Assembly: GCF_014200675.1 (NCBI RefSeq)
Contig: NZ_JACHCI010000002.1
Location: 310,001-374,000 of the forward strand
Direction of reading: 5' to 3'
Length of the DNA stretch: 64,000 bases
From: Janthinobacterium saanense
Lineage (GTDB): Bacteria > Pseudomonadota > Gammaproteobacteria > Burkholderiales > Burkholderiaceae_D
Shown here: one piece after another, positions 27,300 to 36,221 of the stretch
Layout of the letters: the number at the start of each line of letters is the position of its first letter
Position numbering within the stretch: position 1 is the first letter of the stretch
Notes under the pieces: generated by a model
Seen by the model: the letters and a program-made list of their open reading frames with translations, nothing else
What the model was told of the DNA's origin: nothing
Database searches by the model: none
Program-made: the position numbers and the translations under genes

Positions 27300-28263
27300 T
27301 CTTTTCTTCTTTACACAGCAGCGCGATCCGCATATACAACGGCGCAGGGACATGTTGCGCCGCTATCCGCAGATTCGCAGCCTGTTTGGCCCCAACCCCT
27401 GGTCATTGCCGTTGATTGTCGCTCTCGTAGGCTTTCAGCTGGGTTTGGCGTCGCTGGCACAACGAGCGGCATGGTGGCAGGCTCTTCTTCTGGCCTGGGT
27501 AGTCGGCGCTTATGTTGCCGCATCCTTGTTTGCCATGATTCACGATGCCGGCCATTTCCTGATAGTGCGCGCGCGTATCGGAAACTATTTGGCTGCATGC
27601 TGCGCGAATCTACCGCTGCTCATGTGGAATGCCGTGCCATTCTTCCGTTATCACCTCTGGCACCATCGGGCTTTGGGCGATTATGAACGCGACGTTGGCG
27701 TGCCAACCGAGGCTGAGGCAGTTTGGGTCGGCAACAGCGCCTGGCGCAAGGCCGTTTGGTTGGCGTTCTTTCCCGTGTTCCAGGCTCTGCGCACGCATAA
27801 GTTCCCGGTTAGCAAAGCCTATTGGAGCGGCTGGATGCTGGTCAACGCCGCCATACAGTTCGCGGCGAATTTCCTGATCCTGCAGCTGCTGGGCTGGCAG
27901 GCATTGATATATCTTGGACTATCGATCTATTTTTCGCTCGGCTTCCATCCCTTGGGAACGCGCGTAGTGCAAGAGCATTTTGTCATCGCCGAAGGACAGG
28001 AGACGAATAATTTTATGGGCTGGGCCAATCTTTTCGAATGCAATTTCGGTTATCACGTCGAACATCATGATTTCCCCAGTATTCCCTGGAACCGTCTGCC
28101 GCGCCTGCGGTGTATCGCCCCCGAGTTTTATGCCGGTCAGGCCAGTTTTCCTTCGCGCCTGCAATTGATGTTCCAATTCATATTCGACCCGCGATGGTCG
28201 GTCTTCCACAATACCGTCCGGCTGCAAACGCAATCGCCATCCACGCCCCCGTCGGCATCATGA
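27271..28263 (+). CDS. sphingolipid delta-4 desaturase (DES1)-like membrane fatty acid desaturase
   Basis: A 330-residue integral-membrane di-iron desaturase. The histidine boxes are HDAGH (91-95), HLWHH (128-132) and HVEHH (262-266), with an additional HPLGT near 226. The context (YHLWHH, DVGVPTEAE, HPLGTRVVQEHF, GYHVEHHDFPSIPW, then IAPEFY) is that of eukaryotic DES1-type sphingolipid delta-4 desaturases more than of bacterial acyl-lipid desaturases. It may act on a long-chain amide or ceramide-like lipid. An alternative ATG at 27292 overlaps the upstream stop by 8 bases. A GGTGA element precedes the ATG at 27271. The stop overlaps the next ATG (ATGA). Confidence 0.75.
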   Translation: MWKPILHMRDLFFFTQQRDPHIQRRRDMLRRYPQIRSLFGPNPWSLPLIVALVGFQLGLASLAQRAAWWQALLLAWVVGAYVAASLFAMIHDAGHFLIVRARIGNYLAACCANLPLLMWNAVPFFRYHLWHHRALGDYERDVGVPTEAEAVWVGNSAWRKAVWLAFFPVFQALRTHKFPVSKAYWSGWMLVNAAIQFAANFLILQLLGWQALIYLGLSIYFSLGFHPLGTRVVQEHFVIAEGQETNNFMGWANLFECNFGYHVEHHDFPSIPWNRLPRLRCIAPEFYAGQASFPSRLQLMFQFIFDPRWSVFHNTVRLQTQSPSTPPSAS

Positions 28264-29279
28264 GCGGCATGCTGCGTCTGGCGATCATCGGTGCAGGCTT
28301 TATGGCACGTCGCCGGGCTAGGGCGTTTGTCGCCACCGGACGCGCGCACATCGTGGGCATCGCCGCGCGCCGCCTTTCCAGCGCGAAAACCATAGGGGCG
28401 GAACTGGGTTGCCCGCATTGCTTTGACGATTATCGGCGCCTGCTGGACTGTAAGCCGGACGCCGTCTTGATTGAAGTGCCGCACCTGGTGCAGGACGAAC
28501 TGGTGTTGTGGGCGCTCGGACAGGGTTTGCCTACCTTGATCGGCGGCCCATTATCGGTGTCCGTGCAGGGCGGCGAAAAGATACTGGGCGCGGCACGGCA
28601 TGCCGGAGTGCTGCTCGAGTGCGGCTTCGAAGCTCGTTACAAGGCTGTGTGGGAAACCGCGAAAGAATTGCTGCACGCGGGACGCATTGGCCAGCCTATT
28701 GCCGTGCAATCCATTGCGTTATGGAATGGCAAATCGGAAAGCTGGTACTACGACCAGGCGGCAAGCGGTGGCATGCCGTTGACACATATGAGCTACGCCT
28801 TCATTAATCCGCTGCGGTGGATATTTGGCGAACCTCTGCGTGTCTCTGCCTTTGCCAATCGGATCAAGCAAACAGCCGCCGATTATGTTCGCGAGGAAAC
28901 TTGCGTTGCCAATCTGCTGTTTCCTCAGCAGGTAATGTGTTCAATGCTGGCCGGTTATGTCAAATCCGGCAGCGGCGATGCTTGGGGTCTTACGATAGTC
29001 GGCACGGAAGGCACGATGGAGCTGCAGCCAACGGAAATGGAGAATGGTTCGCTGCGTATTGCTTGTGGCGAAAAAGCCGAAACATTTGAATTTTCCCAGG
29101 CACAGGATGCGTTTATTGCTCAAGCACATGCATTCATCGATTCGGCTTGGACGAATGCGCATTGCCGCAATGGGCCCGAGGACTGCTTGCGTGATTTGCA
29201 GGTGGCTATAGCCATCAGCGTGTCGGCGCGGGAAGGGCGCTCCATAGAACTTTTTCAAGATTTCCGGCCGTTTTCTTGA
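28260..29279 (+). CDS. Gfo/Idh/MocA-family oxidoreductase-like protein with altered active site
   Basis: A 339-residue protein with an N-terminal Rossmann fold (LAIIGAGFMARRRARAF) and a C-terminal alpha/beta domain typical of the Gfo/Idh/MocA dinucleotide-dependent dehydrogenases. The usual catalytic EKP motif is replaced: the segment reads TLIGGPLSVS (Gly95-Gly96-Pro97), so the conserved Lys is absent. The protein may be a non-redox or unusual member. The ATG overlaps the desaturase stop (ATGA), so it belongs to the same operon. Its role in lipid or glycolipid modification is inferred only from position. Confidence 0.75.
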   Translation: MSGMLRLAIIGAGFMARRRARAFVATGRAHIVGIAARRLSSAKTIGAELGCPHCFDDYRRLLDCKPDAVLIEVPHLVQDELVLWALGQGLPTLIGGPLSVSVQGGEKILGAARHAGVLLECGFEARYKAVWETAKELLHAGRIGQPIAVQSIALWNGKSESWYYDQAASGGMPLTHMSYAFINPLRWIFGEPLRVSAFANRIKQTAADYVREETCVANLLFPQQVMCSMLAGYVKSGSGDAWGLTIVGTEGTMELQPTEMENGSLRIACGEKAETFEFSQAQDAFIAQAHAFIDSAWTNAHCRNGPEDCLRDLQVAIAISVSAREGRSIELFQDFRPFS

Positions 29280-29542
29280 GGTTCTTTCAGTACGCCGACA
29301 TAAATGAGGGGTTACTCTCGCATCCATCGTTCTCTCTAGTGTGTTCAAATTCGCACCGTGTTAATGTCGTTCAACTGCGACATGATTTTGCGCCTTTTCG
29401 GTTTGGCGACATCAATATGAAACTTCACGGGAAGACAGGCAAAAATACTGCAGGCTTACCCTTGCAATAACACTATCGTTGCCTATGCTTAGGGATAGTC
29501 TGCGCGTCGACCCATGCCGCGCCACTTCATTATGGCAAGGTT

Positions 29543-29899
29543 ATGGCGACGACATCTAGGAACGCACGCGGCCCACGGCTCGGTACGCAATTTCGAGGCA
29601 AACTTGCTGCGGCCTATGGACAGCGGGGCGTCGGCCCGAACAGTCTATGGTACGTCTACAGCCCACGCGGCCAATGTGACTGGGTGCTTCGAAGTGATCT
29701 TGAATGGGACCACTTCGTACTGATTGAGTCGGACCCTACCATAATGTCCTGCAGCTCAGAGCAGAGCGGAGAAACCGCGCGACATCTAGTGGTACCTTTT
29801 CTGCAGTTTTCGCAAAAACCCCACGGTGTAGTCGCAAAACACCCCAGAATGATGTCGGCGTACTACGGATGGGATGACAGTGTTGATGAACATCCCTAA
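29543..29899 (+). CDS. hypothetical protein with TnsA-like N-terminal segment, possibly truncated
   Basis: A 118-residue frame whose middle (LWYVYSPRG, DWVLRSDLEWDHFVLIESDP) resembles the N-terminal endonuclease domain of TnsA-like proteins, including the S-x-L-E and E-x-D-P words. The remaining C-terminal part does not fit, and the protein is about half the usual length. It may be a decayed fragment of a Tn7-like element or a host relative. No TnsB/TnsC gene or end repeats are nearby. The flanks (29280-29542 and 29900-30108) are AT-rich and show no gene. Confidence 0.35.
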   Translation: MATTSRNARGPRLGTQFRGKLAAAYGQRGVGPNSLWYVYSPRGQCDWVLRSDLEWDHFVLIESDPTIMSCSSEQSGETARHLVVPFLQFSQKPHGVVAKHPRMMSAYYGWDDSVDEHP

Positions 29900-30108
29900 C
29901 TTAGGTCGTGGTTTTACATAATATAAATTATGCGAAGTTTTGTCCATAGGATGAAAAATCCTTGCTTGCTTTGATTCCTAAGTCGCATATGCGATTTCCT
30001 ACCCTACGGCACGGCAACTTCACAGAGCTTGCATGCTGTGCTATGGGCATTCCATCGGCCGACTTATCCCGCGTTCTGCACCGTGATGATAAGCGCACGA
30101 CCTGAGCG

Positions 30109-31266
30109 TCAACCCTCTGCCGCCCGCAAGCCAGTCAGGAACGAACGCAAATCCTCCGCGTAAAGCTGCGGCTGCTCCCATGCCGGAAAATGGCCGCCGT
30201 GGGGCTGTACTGTGTATTGCTGCACCTTGTAAAACCGCTGCGCCCAGGTTTTTGGAGCGATTACGAGATCCTTGGGCCACATGCAAACTGCCGTTGGCAC
30301 CTTCACGTAATCGCCAGCACGCAGCGGCGCGCGATGGTGGCGTGCTTCGTAGTAGTAACGCATGGAGGACGCGATGGTCTCGGTAGCCCAGTAAATATTC
30401 AGGTTATCGAGCAGCATATCTGGCGGGAAAACCTCGAATAGATCGCTGCCGGCATCGCTCCAGAAGTGAAATTTCTCCAGGATCCAGCTGGCCAGACCGA
30501 CCGGTGTGTCGTTCAGCGCGTAAGCGACGGTTTGCGGCCGGGTGGCTTGCAGGTGCAGATAAGCGCCTTCATCCGCGCTCCATTGTTGCACCTTGGCCTG
30601 GTAGGCGATTTCCTCGGCCGTCAACGGCGCCGTTGTTGCGTCCAGCGGCGGATCGACAACGGCGGAAATATGCAGGCCGCGCACCGCGTCCGGATATGCC
30701 AGGGCCATGCGGGTACCGACGCCGGCGCCGAGGTCGGTTCCGGAGACCATATAGTCGCTGTAGCCCAGTCCCTCGCTCATCAGGCGGTGAAATAGCGCCA
30801 CCGTCTGGATCTGATTGGGCGACGATGGCCGGCTGGAATAACCGAATCCTGGGTGGGCAGGAATAACGACATCAAACGCAAGTTCGGCACTGCCGCCAAA
30901 AGCGGCGGGATCGGCCAGCATGGAAGCGAGCTTGCCATACTCGACAAAGCTGGATGGCCAGCCATTGGTCAGCAGCAAAGCTTGCGGCGATGGGCCTTTT
31001 CCCTTGAAATGCAGGAAATGCACGTCAAAGCCGTCTATCGTGGCACGGAAGTGCGGCAGCGAATTGATGCGTGCCGCCGCCCTCTGCCAGTCGTAGCCCG
31101 TCTTCCAATAATCGACCAAGGCCCGCAGCGGCTTGGCTGACATGCCATAACTCCAGTCTGCGGCCACTGCATCGCACCAGCGCGTGCGCCGCAGACGCTG
31201 CAGCAATTCGGCAGCAAATGATGGATCAAATGGCGATTGCCATGGCGTAACTTTCACTTTGCTCAT
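30109..31266 (-). CDS. epoxide hydrolase family protein
   Basis: A 385-residue alpha/beta hydrolase with the N-terminal epoxide-hydrolase domain (residues ~1-110, DYWKTGYDWQRAAARIN). The hydrolase fold follows with an NGWPSS oxyanion region, the nucleophile Asp in SGTDLGAG, two lid Tyr in the cap region and the catalytic His in GGHFPAWEQP. It opens epoxides to diols; substrate unknown. The ATG at 31266 is chosen; the open frame extends to 31374. It is divergent from a LysR gene that probably controls it. Confidence 0.85.
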   Translation of the reverse strand: MSKVKVTPWQSPFDPSFAAELLQRLRRTRWCDAVAADWSYGMSAKPLRALVDYWKTGYDWQRAAARINSLPHFRATIDGFDVHFLHFKGKGPSPQALLLTNGWPSSFVEYGKLASMLADPAAFGGSAELAFDVVIPAHPGFGYSSRPSSPNQIQTVALFHRLMSEGLGYSDYMVSGTDLGAGVGTRMALAYPDAVRGLHISAVVDPPLDATTAPLTAEEIAYQAKVQQWSADEGAYLHLQATRPQTVAYALNDTPVGLASWILEKFHFWSDAGSDLFEVFPPDMLLDNLNIYWATETIASSMRYYYEARHHRAPLRAGDYVKVPTAVCMWPKDLVIAPKTWAQRFYKVQQYTVQPHGGHFPAWEQPQLYAEDLRSFLTGLRAAEG

Positions 31267-31373
31267 AATGTCCAATTCAGCATATTCATAACGGCCATTG
31301 GCCGGTCTGGCGTACACTGGTAAGCATAGCTTCACGACTAGTGGGATGGAAGCGAGAAATTCTGTGCTGCTCA

Positions 31374-31386
31374 TTAGAAAAACTAA
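31374..31386. promoter_or_regulatory. T-N11-A LysR-type site before the GcvA-like regulator
   Basis: A TTAG-AAAAA-CTAA dyad forming a T-N11-A pattern lies directly before the LysR start codon, in the spacer shared with the divergent epoxide hydrolase gene. Its position suggests autorepression. Confidence 0.35.
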
Positions 31387-31389
31387 ACA

Positions 31390-32316
31390 ATGTCACGTAT
31401 CCCTCTGCAATCCTTACCCGCCTTCAAGGCTGTCGCCGAGTTGGAGAATATGCGCGCTGCAGCCGCCCTGCTCCATCTGACGCCGAGCGCAATCAGCCAG
31501 CAAATCAACAAGCTGGAGGAGCGGCTAGGTTTTGCCGTGTTTGCCAGGCAGGGCCGCCGGGTGCTGCTGAACGATGCGGGCAAGTTATTACTGCGTAGCG
31601 TGGAGGCAGCGCTGAACGAAATTGAACAGGGGGTGCAAGCGGCGGCGGCGATTGCTAACGCCCAGGCCAGGACGGTGGTGCGGATCACCGTGGTGCCTTC
31701 TTTTGCGCAGCGTTGGCTGTTGCCGCGTCTGGCGCGATGGCGATCGCTGCACCCTGATATCCGGCTGCAAATCGACACTACCCAGCAAACCGTGGACTTG
31801 CAGCGTACAGGCTTGCATGTGGGCATACGCGCCGGTAGTGGCACATGGGCCGGGCTGAGTGCGGAAGCGCTATGCGACCTTGATCTGCCCCTGTGCGTGC
31901 TGGCTTGCCGCGAGGCAGCGCAGCGGGTGGCTGGCAACTTGCCGGCGGCTATCGCCAGCGAGTCCCTGCTTGGCGATCCAGAGCTATGGGCCAGCTGGTT
32001 CCAACTGGCCGGGATTGCCAGCGAAGCTCAGCCAGCGGCGACATTCGCCGACAGTGGATTGATGCTGCAAGCGGCCGAACAGGATATTGGACTGGTGCTG
32101 GCCCGAGGTCTGTACACGGTCGACGCGCTGCGCGATGGGCGGCTGGTGCAACTTACCAGCGTGGTCCTGCCGATTCCATCCCCGCAGCGCTTCTTCCTTG
32201 TCTTTCCGCCATCGCTACAGGATTGGCCGCCATTGACCGCCTTGCGCGCATGGCTGCTGGAAGAAGTCCGGCTATCCAGAGTTGAACTTGCAGAACGGGG
32301 CTTGCTCCCGCCATAA
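31390..32316 (+). CDS. LysR-family transcriptional regulator, GcvA-like
   Basis: A 308-residue LysR-type regulator of the GcvA subgroup. The helix-turn-helix covers residues 5-62 (LPAFKAVAELENMRAAAALLHLTPSAISQQI) and the effector domain includes WLLPRLARW. It is divergent from the epoxide hydrolase gene with 123 bases between the start codons, so it probably regulates it. Confidence 0.85.
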   Translation: MSRIPLQSLPAFKAVAELENMRAAAALLHLTPSAISQQINKLEERLGFAVFARQGRRVLLNDAGKLLLRSVEAALNEIEQGVQAAAAIANAQARTVVRITVVPSFAQRWLLPRLARWRSLHPDIRLQIDTTQQTVDLQRTGLHVGIRAGSGTWAGLSAEALCDLDLPLCVLACREAAQRVAGNLPAAIASESLLGDPELWASWFQLAGIASEAQPAATFADSGLMLQAAEQDIGLVLARGLYTVDALRDGRLVQLTSVVLPIPSPQRFFLVFPPSLQDWPPLTALRAWLLEEVRLSRVELAERGLLPP

Positions 32317-32675
32317 CATCCGCTTTGTCTGCCCCGCCCTGCCCGGCCTGGCCATGGGGCGGCAGGGCAGCGGCAAGGCAATATGGGAAACAGTGTTTTG
32401 TTATAGGCAAGATAATTTCATTCCCGCTCTTTTTCGGTGCGCATTTTCTCCGCATCCGCTGCCCTTCTCTGCCCTATTTTGGGGCAATACCACTATGTTC
32501 TACAGAACGAACTGGTATTGATCTTTCACGCTATTATCCCCACGCTTTATAAAATTGGTATTCTCATATTGAATAGAATTTAAAACCAGTTGACTACCAC
32601 CTGCAACACTTGCAATCTGGAAATTCCACTGGATTTCATCCGGATCGGCACAATAAAACTAACCAGGAGCAGTAC
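32317..32675. other. intergenic region upstream of the chitinase gene
   Basis: A GC-rich stretch after the LysR stop contains an 8-bp inverted repeat (GCCCTGCC/GGCAGGGC near 32336-32368) without a T run. An AT-rich stretch (about 32500-32600) follows and probably holds the chitinase promoter. No gene is supported. Confidence 0.4.
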
Positions 32676-34058
32676 ATGAATAGAACAGTGATGAACACGT
32701 TGATCGTTGGCTTGCTGGGCGGCGGTTTGACCGCCTGCGGTGGCGGCAACGGGGACGCGCCAGCTTCCAGCAAGTTGCTGGCGGACACGGTGACCAATGC
32801 GGCGGTCGCCTGCTTCACACCGTGGAACAGCGGCACCGCTTATACGGCCGGCGGCCAGGCCAGCTACAACAACGTCAATTACACCGCCAATTGGTGGACG
32901 CAAGGTAATAACCCAGCGAGCAGCAACGGCGGTACGGGCACGGGACAACCCTGGACCTCGGCGGGCGAGTGCGGCACTGGAACACCAACGCCTACTCCGA
33001 CACCGACACCGACGCCCACCCCAACACCGACCCCAACGCCTACCCCAACACCGACCCCGACTCCTACACCAACACCAACGCCGACGCCGACCCCGACACC
33101 AACGCCGATTGGCGGCCTGGCCAAGCATGCGCTGATCGGCTACTGGCATAATTTCTCCAACCCTAGCGGCAATACCTACCCGATCAGCCAGGTCAGCGAC
33201 GACTGGGATGTGATCGTGGTGTCGTTCGCCGACAATGCCGGTAACGGCAATGTCAGCCTGACCATCGATCCATCGGCCGGCTCGGAAGCGCAATTCATTG
33301 CTGACGTGGCGGCCAAGCGGGCCAAGGGCAAGAAAGTGATCCTGTCGCTGGGCGGGCAAAACGGTTCCGTGTCCGTCGGTTCGACGGCGGAAGCCACCAA
33401 CTTCACCAATAGCCTGTACGCCATCATCAGCAAATATGGTTTTGACGGTATCGACCTGGATCTGGAAAACGGCGTGACGCAAGGCGCGCCTATCCAGACC
33501 TATCTGCCGATCGCCGTGAAAAACCTGAAAGCCAAAGTGGGTAGCAATTTCTACCTGTCGATGGCGCCGGAATGGGTGTATGTGGAAGGCGGCTATACCA
33601 GCTACGGCGGCATCTGGGGCGCTTACATTCCCATCATCAATGCCTTGCGCAATGAGCTGACCGTGCTGCACCCGCAGTATTACAACAATGGCGATGTCTA
33701 CACGCCATACGCATCGGGCGCCCTGAAGGCCGGTTCGGCCAACCAGCTGGTGGCCACGGCGCGCATGCTGACCGAAGGCTTCAACTATGGCGGCAATACC
33801 TTCGCCGGCTTGCGTCCGGACCAGGTCGCCTTTGGCGTACCGTCAGGCCCCAGCTCGGCCGGCTCGGGTTTCACCACCAATGCCGACGTCGCCAATGCCC
33901 TCAATTGCCTGACGCGCCTGCTGAACTGCGGCACCATCAGCCCTAGCCAGGCGCGTCCAGACTTCCGCGGCGTGATGACGTGGTCGATCAACTGGGACCG
34001 CCACGACGGCTATAACTTCTCCGTTCCTGCCAAGAACGTGCTGAAGACCCTGCCGTAA
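32676..34058 (+). CDS. chitinase lipoprotein: CBM5/12, Thr-Pro linker, GH18
   Basis: A 460-residue secreted enzyme. It begins with a lipoprotein signal and lipobox (LTAC, then GGGNG), so it may be anchored in the outer membrane. A chitin-binding CBM5/12 module follows ([20 protein letters not shown], ~residues 45-98), then a linker of about 21 Thr-Pro pairs (~103-144), then a GH18 domain with the catalytic DGIDLDLE at 257-264 (acid Glu264). It hydrolyses chitin to oligosaccharides. The ATG at 32676 has AGGAG upstream. It is followed by a terminator and appears monocistronic. Confidence 0.9.
   Translation: MNRTVMNTLIVGLLGGGLTACGGGNGDAPASSKLLADTVTNAAVACFTPWNSGTAYTAGGQASYNNVNYTANWWTQGNNPASSNGGTGTGQPWTSAGECGTGTPTPTPTPTPTPTPTPTPTPTPTPTPTPTPTPTPTPTPTPTPIGGLAKHALIGYWHNFSNPSGNTYPISQVSDDWDVIVVSFADNAGNGNVSLTIDPSAGSEAQFIADVAAKRAKGKKVILSLGGQNGSVSVGSTAEATNFTNSLYAIISKYGFDGIDLDLENGVTQGAPIQTYLPIAVKNLKAKVGSNFYLSMAPEWVYVEGGYTSYGGIWGAYIPIINALRNELTVLHPQYYNNGDVYTPYASGALKAGSANQLVATARMLTEGFNYGGNTFAGLRPDQVAFGVPSGPSSAGSGFTTNADVANALNCLTRLLNCGTISPSQARPDFRGVMTWSINWDRHDGYNFSVPAKNVLKTLP
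32982..33108 (+). repeat. hexanucleotide tandem repeat encoding the Thr-Pro linker
   Basis: About 21 degenerate ACNCCN units in tandem. Such a tract can expand or contract in frame by replication slippage and so vary linker length. Confidence 0.9.
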
Positions 34059-34075
34059 TCAGCTGATACTGTAAT

Positions 34076-34116
34076 AACGCCTGCATCTCTGTGTTGGAGA
34101 TGCAGGCGTTGTTATT
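34076..34116 (+). terminator. rho-independent terminator after the chitinase gene
   Basis: A perfect 14-bp stem (34076-34089 with 34097-34110) with a 7-base loop is followed by GTTATTT. It lies 17 bases after the chitinase stop codon. Confidence 0.9.
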
Positions 34117-34261
34117 TCTGCCCTGGAAATACAAGTCTATTGAAGTAAATCAACTAATAGACTGTGCCTATTGATTCGTTTGGAATATTTTACTATCTTT
34201 TGTAAATGCGAATCGTTACTATCTAAATCAAGGATTACAACGTTTTACAAAGGAGTCAGCC

Positions 34262-34678
34262 TTGATCACCGCCATCAAAACAGTTAGCCAGGTTGTTACG
34301 CATATGTCGATCGCCTTCGGCCTCGCCTACTTGCTGACGGGTTCCTTGGCGCTCGGTGGCCTGGCTGCCATTATCGAGCCTGTCCTGAACGTCGCCCTGC
34401 TGCCCAAACATGAAAAAGCCTGGCACGCGATCCGCCACCGCTACGCCGGCACACGCTTTGGCCTGGCTGCCGTGGCCGGTGAAAAAATCAGTCAGACCTT
34501 GCTGCATATCAGCGTCGCATTTGGCGTGCTGTACTGGGCGACAGGTTCGATGGCCTTCGGCGGTTTTCTGGCGATTGTCGAGCCGATCTGCAATGTGATT
34601 GCGCTGCCGATACACGACCGCATGTGGGAAAGGCTGCGTACCCGGCTGGAAAGCCGTGGCGCCGCCCTCGCCGCCTGA
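34262..34678 (+). CDS. tandem DUF2061 membrane protein
   Basis: A 138-residue inner-membrane protein made of two related DUF2061 units (TVSQVVTHMSIAFGLAYLLTGS and KISQTLLHISVAFGVLYWATGS). Each has two hydrophobic helices, so the protein is an internal duplication. Function unknown. The start is a TTG at 34262, supported by an AGGAG element 7 bases upstream. AT-rich leader DNA precedes it. Confidence 0.8.
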   Translation: MITAIKTVSQVVTHMSIAFGLAYLLTGSLALGGLAAIIEPVLNVALLPKHEKAWHAIRHRYAGTRFGLAAVAGEKISQTLLHISVAFGVLYWATGSMAFGGFLAIVEPICNVIALPIHDRMWERLRTRLESRGAALAA

Positions 34679-34684
34679 TCCTGA

Positions 34685-36121
34685 TTAGTTGCCGGCCCAC
34701 ACCTGCGGCCGGCGTCCGTTCCACGGCGCCGCCCGTTCCAGTTGTCTTGCCAGGCGCAGCAGCAGACCATCGGCGCCATATCCCGCCATGAATTGCGTGC
34801 CGATCGGCAAACCATCCGATGACATGGCCAGCGGGACCGACATGGCAGGCAACCCGGCCACATTGGCCAGCGGCGTGTAGGGCGAGTGTTCGAACAGGCG
34901 CGCCGTCCAGCCGAAGCCGTCCAGCTTGTCCTCGTTTTCTGCATAACGGCCCAGTTGCCACGGTAACTCCGGCATGGTCGGTGTCAGCAATACATCGTAC
35001 TGAGCAAAAAAGGCGCCGCTGTGGCGCGTCACCGTGTTGCGCACGTCCAGCGCGGCCACGAATTCGACGGCGGAGACCGTCCTGCCGTAGCGATAGCATG
35101 CCAGCGTCGCCGCTTCCAGCGTGTCGAGCGACACGGCGCGGCCATGCTGCTGCGCCAAGGCATCGATCCAGCCGACCAGGTTGGCGCACCAGATGCGCGC
35201 ATTGGCCAGCACGAACGCTTCCCACGATACGCCCAGCACGGGCTTGGCTGCTGCCACATGGTGGCCCAAGCCTTCCAGCAGCTGCACCGTGCCGTCCAGC
35301 GCGGCGCTGATTTCCGGCACGGGGCGCGCGCCATTCCAGGCGTCCGTCATTACGCCTATGCGCAGCTTGCCCGGTTCCAGACGCACCTGCGACAGCCAGC
35401 TGTGGCCGGGCGCTGCCGTCACATACGGCTCGCCCGGCATGGCGCCCTGCACGGCGTCGAGCAGGGCCGCACTGTCGCGCACGCTGCGGCTCAAGCCCAG
35501 TTGCACGCCCAGTCCACTGAAAATCTCATCCATGTCCGGCCCGTTGGAAACCCGCCCTCGGCTCGGTTTCAAGCCGAACAGGCCCGTGGACGCGGCTGGC
35601 ACGCGGATGGAACCGGCCGCGTCCGTCGCATGGGCCAGCAGCACGATGCCAGCCGCCACGGCCGCTGCTGCACCACCGCTGGAGCCGCCCGCACTGCGCG
35701 CCAGGTTCCACGGGTTGCGCGTGGCGCCGGTCCACACGGGTTCGGTGGTGGTAGCAAAGGCCATTTCCGGCGTGCTGGTGCGCCCAAGTGTCACTAGCCC
35801 AGCCTGGCGAAATTGCGTCATCAGACAAGAATCGGCCTGCGCGACATGGCCTGCCGCCAGGCGGCTGCCATATTCCACCCGTTTTCCGGCCATGGTGACG
35901 GCAATATCCTTGATCAAAAAAGGCACGCCGGCAAACGGCGCGCTCTTGTCGAGCAAGGAAGTTTCTGCCGGCCAATGCTCAACCACGGCATTGATCTGGG
36001 GATTCACGGCAGCCACTGCGCGCAGCGCCAAAGCTTGCAATTCGCCTGGGCATACTTCACCGTCGCGCACCAGTTGCGCCAGTCCCAGCCCATCATATTG
36101 CGTATATTCATGGAGTTGCAT
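34685..36121 (-). CDS. amidase signature family hydrolase
   Basis: A 478-residue amidase-signature enzyme with the Lys-Ser-Ser catalytic set: Lys71 in FLIKDIAV, Ser147 in GGSSGG and nucleophile Ser171 in DAAGSIRVPA. It probably hydrolyses a small amide; substrate unknown. The ATG at 36121 is chosen, with AGGAAC upstream. The frame stays open to 36637 through DNA belonging to the divergent LysR gene, which is antisense artefact. It is convergent with the DUF2061 gene and divergent from its probable regulator. Confidence 0.85.
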   Translation of the reverse strand: MQLHEYTQYDGLGLAQLVRDGEVCPGELQALALRAVAAVNPQINAVVEHWPAETSLLDKSAPFAGVPFLIKDIAVTMAGKRVEYGSRLAAGHVAQADSCLMTQFRQAGLVTLGRTSTPEMAFATTTEPVWTGATRNPWNLARSAGGSSGGAAAAVAAGIVLLAHATDAAGSIRVPAASTGLFGLKPSRGRVSNGPDMDEIFSGLGVQLGLSRSVRDSAALLDAVQGAMPGEPYVTAAPGHSWLSQVRLEPGKLRIGVMTDAWNGARPVPEISAALDGTVQLLEGLGHHVAAAKPVLGVSWEAFVLANARIWCANLVGWIDALAQQHGRAVSLDTLEAATLACYRYGRTVSAVEFVAALDVRNTVTRHSGAFFAQYDVLLTPTMPELPWQLGRYAENEDKLDGFGWTARLFEHSPYTPLANVAGLPAMSVPLAMSSDGLPIGTQFMAGYGADGLLLRLARQLERAAPWNGRRPQVWAGN

Positions 36122-36128
36122 CAGATTG

Positions 36129-36162
36129 TTCCTGTGAGATGAAGAAAGTGTCGCGACAGGAA
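36129..36162. promoter_or_regulatory. inverted repeat in amidase/lysR spacer
   Basis: TTCCTGT and ACAGGAA form a perfect 7-bp inverted repeat spaced by 20 bases in the shared promoter region of the divergent amidase and LysR genes. It is a candidate operator. Confidence 0.35.
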
Positions 36163-36221
36163 CTACTGTAGACCTTGCGCTATCATAGTAGAAATGAATA
36201 ATTGAAATACGCGGTATAGCC

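Noticed and set aside
32879-33124. Val-Gly repeat protein on the minus strand
   Set aside because: It is the reverse translation of the Thr-Pro linker repeat in the chitinase gene.
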